Assembly (NCBI GenBank): GCA_963989385.1 | Contig: OZ022506.1 | Location: forward strand, 8,578,841 to 8,642,840 | DNA: 64,000 bases | Origin: Ctena decussata | Lineage: Eukaryota; Mollusca; Bivalvia; Lucinida; Lucinidae | Direction of reading: 5' to 3' | Part shown: one piece after another, positions 9,861 to 19,093 of the stretch | Position numbering within the stretch: the stretch's first letter is position 1 | Layout of the letters: each line of letters begins with the position of its first letter | Translations under genes and position numbers: made by a program | Notes under the pieces: generated by a model | The model's input: the letters and a program-made list of their open reading frames with translations, nothing else | Database searches by the model: none | What the model was told of the DNA's origin: nothing

Positions 9861-12800
9861 ACTGATTCTCAAGAAAGTGTAACTTTTGGGTGGTTAAAAA
9901 ATCGAAAAAGTAAGCAAGTCATATAGAGATATTTCACTGTCATTTCACAACTTTGGTATCTCACGAAGCTAAATTTAAAGTATTGCACAGCAAATATCAG
10001 GTGAATTCAGATAACGAGAGACAACGTGAAGGCACTAAACTTTTTCTCGAGTATTCTACGAGTCGTGTATACCTATAGACTTGAAGCAATTACTGGAAGT
10101 ATATGGGTATAATCCACCGAAGAGGCAAGTGATTTTGTTTAGGACGAAGTTGAGCTCTAGAAATCTTCACTCTGTTATTTCTGAAAAAGCAAAATGCTCT
10201 TCCTCTACCAAAAAGAAGCAATACGACCTCATTGTACTTAACTAACATGAAAGAAAACTATTCCTGCAAAACACATAAAGTTAAAGATTTGAAATCCTCA
10301 AGGAAAACTCCTGTTTTAAGCTTTGAAACCGCAACCTGTCTGTATAAAACGCATATGCTTTATAGAGCATCTAGAATGGTTACACTGCTATTCATGTCTT
10401 CTGTACTGTCCCGTAAAATACACGATCTTAAAATGTGACAGTGAGCTGTTTGTGTTTAGATACAAATATCAACATAAATGGCTAAATGCGATATTGTTAC
10501 ATGAACAAGTTCTATGTTTGACCACAGAGAAGTGTTTGCGTTACAATCTGCCAGCCTGTTTGCTTTTTTTATGTCAGCAGTACTGCTTTGCATTTCAAGT
10601 TCTTTTTCTCAGTTCTTAAATAGAAAAAATCTTGAAATCTCAATACATGTAGTTGTCATATGAGACTTTCCGACAAGAATGTTTCGAGATACATGCATCT
10701 AAAGGTCAAGCATCTTTGACTTGTATATACTATGTTGTTATATGGCAAAATATTACCATAAAATCATCTTATTAAGGCAGTGAAACTTGTTTTAAGTTTG
10801 TAATTTACGGGACATTAATGTTTTATTTGATCGCACAATTTCTCCAGTCTTCCCACTAAGAAAATATCCAATTTGTGAGGAAAATAACACTATATAACAC
10901 TTATATACTGAAAGGATTTAAAAACTTCCACTTTTTAATAGCTGACTGGTGATCTTTTCACGAGTGACAGCGTTTAATATATTATGACAAAATGCTTGAA
11001 ACGCATCAACTTTAAAGATTATGCAGTTTATTTGAATCATTTACTTGAATGACGTCAGTAAAAGAGCGTTACATTTCAGAAATTCATAAAGAGATGACGT
11101 TTTTATTTTATGCAACGCTCTTTTAGACGATTTCTTGCTGTCTATATATTGTTACGTCATCCATGTTGGTTTGCAATTATGACTGCAGCCGATGCTGTCG
11201 CGCAAAACCTGTTACGGAGACGGCGTCAACGTACGTTAACATCATGGCCTCTGGTTTTTAAATTCGTTTGGCTGTTATTCTGGTGGTCTTTAGAGCTTCC
11301 TGCAAACCGTGCACGTCGTCTGAGATTGTGAATTGCCGTAATTAACTCATAAAATTGTCTTGCGACGTAACTTTTTGAAATTTTAGCATTTAAGTGGCCC
11401 AAAAATCTGCACCCGTTTGCAATATTTAGGCGCGTTATGCAAATTAAAGCCACATACCGACTTCAAACTTTTAAAAGTTGATTTGCTATTGTAAGACAAA
11501 TGTTTCCTCAGAAAATTGTATACAGGAAGTGATTCATCTGTATGTAAACTGTACTAAAAACATAAGGAACACGTGCTTATTCCTGGCCGATTCGGTTGAA
11601 CGATTTCAAATTCGTTATACTGACATAATCAGGTATAAAAAAATATACATGATGTGACATTTTGGTGGACGTAGCTGCATTCATTTTTGAGATATTCAAA
11701 AATAAAGGGTGGAAGTTTTTAAATCCTTTCAGTATAGATAACTAAACCGCAGAAGAACATCATTTCTAGCGCCATATAAATTGCGAATTAGGCAATTTAT
11801 TTTTGCAGAATTGAAATTTAACCAAATTTTGCATGAAAACAAATAAAAATTATAGATAAAGAGAACAGATTACTCAATCTAGGGCAGAGAATAAAGACAC
11901 ATATATTATAATTAATTTAAAACATAATTTCGAATCCTCAGGTTTGTCGGAACGATTTTTCTTAAAAGAACTGGTATTAAATGTAACTGTATTTTACGGG
12001 ACACATTTCTGTATTATACGGGACTGCTCGAACGTCGATTTATTGCCTAAAAATAGACCATAGTGCATCAGTGTTTCATTTTAATTGCCCAATACAATCA
12101 GTTGAAAATATTTAGCGCATATATGGACATATCAAATTCAGTTTAAGAAGTAGGTAAACACTAAATGAATATTTTGTTGAATCAAGATTTCATAATATGA
12201 AAAAATCAAAAACTGAAAATTTCTCCCATTTTTCAATGTATTTCAGCTTCCGATTGGCCGTTCATGTGTACATTTTGAAATGAATAAGACAATGTGCCCT
12301 TTTTAAGAGTGTATAAGCTTCTTGCTCGGTCCATTCCAGTACTACTCAGAATTACTGTCCCGTATAATACGTCCCGTAAAATAATTCTATGAAACGTGAA
12401 ACTTTTTTTCTATGAAGCATATTCGTTAAGGGTTGCGATAGTTGTCCAATTACCAGTAGGGGTTGTCTCCTTTCTACGACAGGCAATGGGTGTCTTTCTT
12501 GTTTATATACTGGGTGACTTTGGCTTGACTCGTAAAATACACTTGAAAAATTACGTTTTTTCAGACTACTAAGGACGCGTCAAAACAAAATTTGAATTTA
12601 ATAGATAGTAAAAAACTATTTATTGCCTGTCAGAGTGACTGATTATGACCTCCTTGATGAAAAAACAAACCTTGTTAGCCTCATCCGAATTTTTGGAATG
12701 CATTGTTAATGCTTGGGCTCGTAGAATACACAGAACTCAGTGACAAGAACCGGTCATGAGTTAAACAAAGCATTGTGTTCCAACGTATACCCATTAATCA

Positions 12801-13133
12801 CTAGTCCAAAGGACTCGATAACTCCAAATTTTCCAAGTCAAGACTATTTGCTTCACGCCGAAAGTCTTTAAAAGAATTTAAGGTAAATATTGATATCTTT
12901 AATTATGACATGCAAAAAATAGGGGGGTCCTTCAGTATCATATATGAAAATGTGAGTATTTCCGTGTATTTGAATCAATATTATAACTTAAATATTTCAG
13001 GTAGTAGCAAAAATTTCGGAGCATGCACTTATTTGATTTAATCGACAACTCAAAATAAAATTATACATGCCTTTAAAGCCATGACACCATTCGTTACACT
13101 TTCTTGAGAATCAGTAATATGGTTATGCACCGT
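9861..13133. mobile_element. Block B, non-coding, with iterated TGTCCCGTAAAATACA motif
   Basis: Bounded by a perfect 23 bp inverted repeat (9861-9883 and 13093-13115). Inside are nine variants of TGTCCCGTAAAATACA. Those reading on the minus strand are at 10051, 10801, 11989 and 12010. Those on the plus strand are at 10407, 12356, 12371, 12526 and 12715. Orientation is mostly minus in the left part and plus in the right part, again a mirrored arrangement. The rest is AT-rich with no credible coding exon. I did not recognise the family. Confidence 0.7.
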
Positions 13134-14713
13134 GTATATCGAATCACCAGGTGAGACGTGGCTCTAAGCCCTAACAGCTGACTGCCGGACTTGATGTGCC
13201 TAAAAATAACGAACTTACACTTAATACATTGTAACTACATAATAACAATACGTAAGACTTGGGCCTGTCTTGGAAATACCATACAACGCCCTCGGCGAAT
13301 GCCGAGCATAACGTGCACACGCCAGCCGTGTCACTAGACGCGACTCGCGCTCACGATGTAAAGCCAAAATTGTGCTTACTACTTCTGCCAATGAAGAAAC
13401 GTAGATCCTACCACGCATGCGCATCGAAGGATCTGACGCCAAACATTGTCGAGAAGTATACTGACGTCAACAGGTACCACCATGACATACCCCACATAAA
13501 ACATGAATAATCTAGACAATGACCTATCTACATTAAATTGATTTACCAAAAATTTAACTCGCATATGTATTAATTCATTTCTTTAAACTAAGCGTAATAC
13601 CATTTGCCATAGAATATAATAGCTAAATAAGCGTTTCTAACACATTTGGGATCATAACGTTTGATCTGACATCATGACGCCAATGATGTTATACCATATG
13701 ACGTCATCTAGTGAAGGCAAATCAAACGCATGACGACCAAATGTTACCATAATAACATATGGGAAAAAAACCTTAATGCGGTGCATGCTATGGCGTCAAT
13801 TGACGTCACTAGTATATAAATTAGTTCCATTACAAATCAATCTACTTCTATAAGCCACGTATACGTGAAACTAATATAAAAAGTGCTGACGTCGCAATAA
13901 CATGATGCAACTGACTTCATATGAATAACATGAATGCAACTGACGTCACTGGACGTCAAATAGATGCACATCAGTGAAACTAATATAAAAAGTGCTGACG
14001 TCGCAATAACATGAATGCCACTGACGTCACATGAATAACATGAATGCAACTGACGTCACTGGACGTCAAATAGACGCACACCATTGCAACCAACATCAGT
14101 GATATAAACTATCTCCGTAATCTACAAAACTTCCAAATATACAAATACCATGCGCAGCATGGTCAGTATAAACAAATTTGGTCGACATATGCACAGCCTG
14201 ATCACTGTCAACAAAATCAAATCAGTCGACACATATAATCATACCATATCAATCAGAAGTCACATTTTTCATTCTTAGCCAAACTATTCTAAATAAATAT
14301 AATAAAATCTTACCGTTCTGGTCTTAACACAGAATCTGGGCACACAACAATATAACATCCATCAATGACACCTTAGAATTAAACAGCCACGTCTAACTTT
14401 TCAATAAAAGATAGGCGTATAAATACTATGCGTCTCACTTTTAAATCATGGAACTCGAATCTAAGCGTGCAGGTATTCACATTAAAATCATGCAACACGC
14501 TGTCCACAATCAAAAGACTCGTGCAGGTATTCACCTTAAAATCATGCAATACGCTGTCCACGAGAGGTATTCACAAACAACCCATGCATAACGTAGCCAC
14601 AATTTCCGTAAATGTTTTATTACCACAGTTGCCCTAAAAACTGTAGCTCTACTGATTGAAAGGATTAAAACAATTTCGACGACATAGTCGACGATCGGAT
14701 CCATTTCGTAACA
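13134..14713 (-). repeat. 3' LTR of the retrotransposon, proximal piece
   Basis: Resumes at the duplicated GTATATC and matches 19812-21502 of the other LTR. It ends with TTCGTAACA at 14713. It has about 45 bases near 13280-13325 that the other LTR lacks, and only one copy of the 153 bp segment duplicated there. Confidence 0.92.
13462..14058. promoter_or_regulatory. CRE-like TGACGTCA array in the 3' LTR
   Basis: Six full TGACGTCA palindromes at 13462, 13699, 13801, 13941, 14022 and 14051, plus several GACGTC half sites. TGACGTCA is the CREB/ATF site in animals. Function in this LTR is inferred. Confidence 0.6.
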
Positions 14714-16603
14714 TAGGTTTCCCCTCAGGGAGATATCGTGCTGTATTTGATCAGTTCGACCGGGTAAACTTGATAGTACATCCGGGTACTGTTTAATCAA
14801 CGCTTCAACCTCCATACGTTGTTCTGACGTTAACGTATCTGAAATACTGACGTCATTATAAGTTTCCGGTTCTTTAGCTGTCGGAAAAGCACAATCATCA
14901 AGAGAAAATTCATCACTACCATCGTCATCAACCGACTCAGTCGACAATAAACAATGTGACGGCACAGTACGACGTTCGACATACTGTTTCAGCATATTAG
15001 CATGATATGTACTCACGACACCATTGACGTCGATTTTATAGTCCATTCTATTCACCACCTCTACTACTTCATATGGACCCTTCCACTGCAATAACAGTTT
15101 ATTACTGTCAGTTGGCAGTAGTAACAGTACTTTATCTCCCACGTTAAATTTACGCGACCTAGCGCGTTTGTCATAATAAGCCTTTTGCTTTATTTGTACT
15201 TTCCGTAAATTGTCATGTGCTAACTTACACGTCTGCTCTAATCGTTCTCTCAACTCAATTACGTACTGGTACGTAGACAGAACCTGCTCATCCTGTACCT
15301 CTTCAGACCATAATTCACGTAATATTGCCATAGGGCCCTTAACGTTACGTCCGTATAGCAATTCGAACGGAGAAAACCCTAACGACTCCTGCGGAACCTC
15401 CCTTATTGCAAACAGTAGTGCTGGGAGATATTTATCCCAGTCTTTAGGACGTTCTGCGCACATCCTACGTAGCATTTGCTTCAATGTCGCGTGAAAACGC
15501 TCTACAAGACCGTTACAGATAGGATGATACGGCGTCGTGGTTAACTGCTGGAGTGATAACAGCCTGCTTACTTCTTTCATAACTTCAGCAGTAAACTGAC
15601 TTCCGCAATCTGTTAACATTTCATCAGGTATGCCAACTCTACTAAACATCTCAACTAACGCTTCGGCTACGCGTTCCGTCTCAATGCCGGGTAACGCTAC
15701 CGCCTCGGGATATCTCGTCGCATAGTCTATCATTGTTAAAATATAGCGGGATTTCCTGTCAGAACGAGGTTCTATGGGTCCAACTATATCAACAGCGACT
15801 CGTTTAAATGGTGTGTCAATCTGTGGCAACTTTCCTAAAGGAACCTTAGTGACACGACCTTTTTGAATAGTCCTTTGACATATGTCACAAGATTTACAAA
15901 ACCTTGCCACATCACCACAAACTCCAGGCCAAAAGAACTCAGTTAACACCCTATCCATAGTTTTCTTTATGCCCAAATGACCTGACATCAAGGTTTCCTG
16001 CGCCAATCTTAACACCTTTTCACGAAAACCTTCAGGGATAATAAGTTGCAAAGTGACCTTGTTTCCCTTAGTAAACTGCCTATACAATAAATCTTTCTTT
16101 CGGATAAACTTAGTTTCACCTCGGTTCAATCCACGACTAATAGTCACATTCCCAGATTCCACTCTTTGCCTTATGCCATTCAATTTAGGGTCAACAACTT
16201 GGGCCTGCTTCAATGCCTCCTTATCACTAGCAATAATTTGATCAGGAACTTTAAGTTTCCTATAGTCCTCTTCACCTTGCTTAGCTTGTGACCTAGTCAC
16301 TGCCGCCATTGCAAAATGGGACATATCGGGAAGTTTTGACCCGTCAATATTTCCAATAACCAGGTCATACAATGTATCTTCCATGCACAATGCCTCAGTT
16401 TTTCCTGTGAAAAATGGACAATCTATGTCAACCATTGCTAAGGGATACCTTTGGGTAGATTCATCAATCAAAGTTACGTAAGATTCTCTACCAAGTAACT
16501 GATCATTAGAAACCAAGTTTCTACGAACGACACACCCAGTACAACCTGTGTCCCTTAAAACTACAACAGTCTTACCATTAACCGTACCCTGCGCTGTTGG
16601 TAA
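14531..16603 (-). CDS. Retrotransposon pol: protease and integrase, RT stub
   Basis: Open frame directly after the gag stop. The aspartic protease site is DTG (aspartate codon at 16552-16550). The integrase follows. Its zinc-binding part keeps one His and CKSCDICQ, with Gln where the first His is usual. The DDE core has D in VAVDIVGP, D in LTDCGSQF and E in NGLVERFH, with 35 residues between the second D and the E. A WKGPYEVVEV (GPY/F) module comes next. After the integrase the chain enters LIKQYPDVLSSLPGRTDQIQ, which resembles the segment leading into Ty3/gypsy RT. It then stops matching at 14730 and runs into the LTR to a stop at 14531. So the order is protease, integrase, RT stub, and the RT and RNase H domains are missing. 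Confidence 0.9.
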   Translation of the reverse strand, partial: LPTAQGTVNGKTVVVLRDTGCTGCVVRRNLVSNDQLLGRESYVTLIDESTQRYPLAMVDIDCPFFTGKTEALCMEDTLYDLVIGNIDGSKLPDMSHFAMAAVTRSQAKQGEEDYRKLKVPDQIIASDKEALKQAQVVDPKLNGIRQRVESGNVTISRGLNRGETKFIRKKDLLYRQFTKGNKVTLQLIIPEGFREKVLRLAQETLMSGHLGIKKTMDRVLTEFFWPGVCGDVARFCKSCDICQRTIQKGRVTKVPLGKLPQIDTPFKRVAVDIVGPIEPRSDRKSRYILTMIDYATRYPEAVALPGIETERVAEALVEMFSRVGIPDEMLTDCGSQFTAEVMKEVSRLLSLQQLTTTPYHPICNGLVERFHATLKQMLRRMCAERPKDWDKYLPALLFAIREVPQESLGFSPFELLYGRNVKGPMAILRELWSEEVQDEQVLSTYQYVIELRERLEQTCKLAHDNLRKVQIKQKAYYDKRARSRKFNVGDKVLLLLPTDSNKLLLQWKGPYEVVEVVNRMDYKIDVNGVVSTYHANMLKQYVERRTVPSHCLLSTESVDDDGSDEFSLDDCAFPTAKEPETYNDVSISDTLTSEQRMEVEALIKQYPDVLSSLPGRTDQIQHDISLRGNLCYEMDPIVDYVVEIVLILSISRATVFRATVVIKHLRKLWLRYAWVVCEYLSWTAYCMILR
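14714..14730 (-). other. Polypurine tract
   Basis: Minus-strand TGAGGGGAAACCTA directly precedes the 3' LTR, at the position where plus-strand DNA synthesis is primed in LTR retrotransposons. Confidence 0.65.
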
Positions 16604-18166
16604 TCACGACCTTAAAAAGTAACAGACACCTTCCCTATCCACGTTATTATCGATTAATGGACTTTCTTCCTTACTCTTATAGAGACCTTCAATTTCATGA
16701 GACCTATTCATTGTAGTTTTACAAAAGCTCATTTGATGTCCGCCACCCCGACCACGTCCGCTGGAATAACCCCGACCACGGCCACGATCTGAATTACTAC
16801 CCTTCGTCTGTACAGTATCGCTCTTACTCTGTGATCTTTGTGTCTCATCTTTCGGTGCATAACTACTCCCCTTACTTCCGCTATACCCGCTTGCACTTGC
16901 ACCTACCTCCGCACTATATGCTTGCTTCCTATCGGGATTCTTAAAACATTTATATGTTAAATGTCCCTTACCACAAATACTACATTTTATCTCTGGCTTC
17001 GCACTCGGCTTATTATCAGACCTACTCTGAGTTACGCCCTTACTATCACTCTGCCCCTTATTTACACAAGCGTAGACGCCGCCACGTGCTTCTGAAAATA
17101 AATCTGCTTCCCTAGCCATCTCACCTAGATTCGTGAATGTTTTCGGTTTCAAATGAACATATAGTTCTTTACTACAGGATTCTAAAAACTGATCTCTAGC
17201 GAAAAAATCGCAAACAGCTTCGTAAGACTGGTCTACTTTCGCCATTTTCAACCATTTATTAAGATACGACCTAAGTCTACTACTAAACTGAATAAACGTT
17301 TCGGACTTTTCAGGCCTATCATAGCAAAATTTCTTCCTAAAACCGCGTTCAGTCATATCGAAATTCTTTAACAACGCATCTTTCAACTTGTCATAATCCG
17401 CTGCATCATCTACTGACAATCTATCGTAAACATCAAGCGCGCGACCATTAAGTAATGCGCTTAAATATGCAGCCCAGACGTTTTTATCCCATTTGTTTGC
17501 CGTCGCGTATTTCTCAAACCTTGATAAGTAACTATCCATTTTGTCCTTACTTTCGTCAAAATACGGTAATTTGGGGTCTCGCGCATGCGCCAACTTTTCA
17601 GCCTTCTGTTTTTCTAATTCAACTCTAAACGTTACCTTCTGCAACTCTATCTGATTCTTTAACTCACGTTGCTGCAATTCAAACTGTACTTCAACTTTTC
17701 TAACTCAACTTCGCTCGACAACTTTGCTTCCTTATCGCTTTCGACTTGAGACAACCTAGCTTCCCTATCTTTCTCGGCTTGCCGCTCTATACTTTCAATC
17801 CGCGCCATCTCGATTTCCCTATCCGCCGCAATCTTAGCTTCTTCCGTCGCGATCCTAGCCAATTCAATTTCCCTATCTTTTTCAGCCTGCGCGATCCTAG
17901 CTAACTCGATTTCCCTGTCTTTTTTTTGCGATCCTAGCTAACTCGATTTCCCTGTCTTTTTCGGCCTGCGCAATCTTTTCTTTCTCCGCCGCGATCTTCG
18001 CTAACTCAATTTCCCTGTCTTTATCGGCCTGCGCAATCTTTTCTTTATCAAGTGCCCTTACCGCGTGCCTTTCTGCCCTCTCAGTCTCTTGCTGTTGCCT
18101 TACAAATTCCTGCAACGCCTGCCCCTCATAACCTAACTCCCTTCCCGTCTTAACTAACTGATCCAT
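16604..18166 (-). pseudogene. Retrotransposon gag, frameshifted
   Basis: Start ATG at 18166-18164 (MDQLVKTG...). Residues up to about 17700 are charged repeats of the type EKIAQAEKDREIELA, a likely coiled coil. The capsid-like region follows (FDESKDKMDSYLSRFEKYA, WAAYLSALLNGRALDVYDRL, AREADLF). A single zinc knuckle KCSICGKGHLTYKC has spacing CX2CX3HX4C, one residue shorter than the usual CX2CX4HX4C. A Gly/Arg/Ser-rich tail with RGRG repeats comes last. The frame is broken near 17930 (a run of T) and near 17695 (one-base length change). It ends in TGA at 16606-16604, in the same frame as pol. Confidence 0.85.
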
Positions 18167-19076
18167 GACGCTTAACGTAATGCTCACGTTAATTAAACTG
18201 AAACCGACGTTCACTTCAAGTCACACACGTTAACTAAAACGTTAACAATAATAATATCAAACTAATCCAACTAAAATGTTGATTAATTAGTATACTCGCG
18301 ATCTAGACGTAGCTATTAAAGTTACGTTCATAACAGACCGGAAATGACGTCATAAACTGACGTTGACTTTGCCGAGAATTACTTTTCACTTTCAAATGAC
18401 ACAATTAGATGACGTAAATAACCCACATTACAATTATGGGATTATCGGATATACAAACGTTACGTATGTAACGCAACGTATTAACACTGACACGACAACT
18501 GTACGTCCTACATTATAAAACCTTATAAGATGCCAACGGTAAATCAAACTTAAGATTCTGCTATTAGGTTTAATCACTGTAACGATATTGTACAACTTTA
18601 CGGGTGACCTACGTTACTAAATCAGGACATAAAATGGACCTCAGTAACGGTTACGACACAACGTACAAAACGTTTAAGTTAATAAACTAACAGATTGTCA
18701 TGCAACAGCAGTGCCAAGGTACTCAAACGGACCTTAAAACTAAATATGTATCATCCGTGCCAAGACAATTCAGGTCTATATACCTCAGTTTCCCCACTCA
18801 GATATGCAACCTGTTACATTCTATCACAAATTAATGCATTGGCTATCGCACTTCATCACGCAGGGAATAAGGATAGTTGACCTTAATTGAGTGTAGGTTA
18901 CATTTACAAAGAATTTAGTGGCAAAATTGTTCCCCTAAAATTCACAGCCTTACGTCACCTTAGAAAAGAACAATCAGAAAGTCAATAATAATAAAAAAAA
19001 TGTCTGACAAAATTATGCCTAGATTCTGTATATATTGTCAATGTGTTACACTGGCAGATATTAACCGGAAATCAAA
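18167..19076 (-). other. Retrotransposon leader between primer-binding site and gag
   Basis: About 900 bases with no open frame of note. It contains two more TGACGT words near 18345-18365. This is the expected 5' untranslated and packaging region. Confidence 0.55.
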
Positions 19077-19093
19077 TCCCACTTCTGACACCA
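19077..19093 (-). other. Primer-binding site
   Basis: Immediately inside the 5' LTR, the minus strand reads TGGTGTCAGAAGTGGGA. The leading TGG complements the CCA end of a tRNA. I do not assign the tRNA species. Confidence 0.65.

Larger units (their letters stand above)
6888..13133. mobile_element. Composite DNA transposon inside the LTR
   Basis: The intact LTR reads GAC-GTATATC-GAAT. Here GTATATC occurs on both sides (6881-6887 and 13134-13140) of a 6246 bp insert. The insert has 17 bp inverted ends with one mismatch: ACGGTGCATAGCCATAT on the left and the complement of ATATGGTTATGCACCGT on the right. Two sub-blocks are visible. Block A (6888 to about 9855) has a perfect 19 bp inverted repeat at 6903-6921 and 9835-9853. 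Block B (about 9861 to 13133) has a perfect 23 bp inverted repeat at 9861-9883 and 13093-13115. No transposase can be recognised. A 7 bp duplication would fit a P-like or related superfamily, but I cannot assign one. Confidence 0.85.

Noticed and set aside
14531..16603. Reading the pol frame as an ordinary gypsy integrase 3' to a deleted RT
   Set aside because: The DTG protease lies in the same continuous frame directly upstream of the integrase, so no RT was removed from between them.
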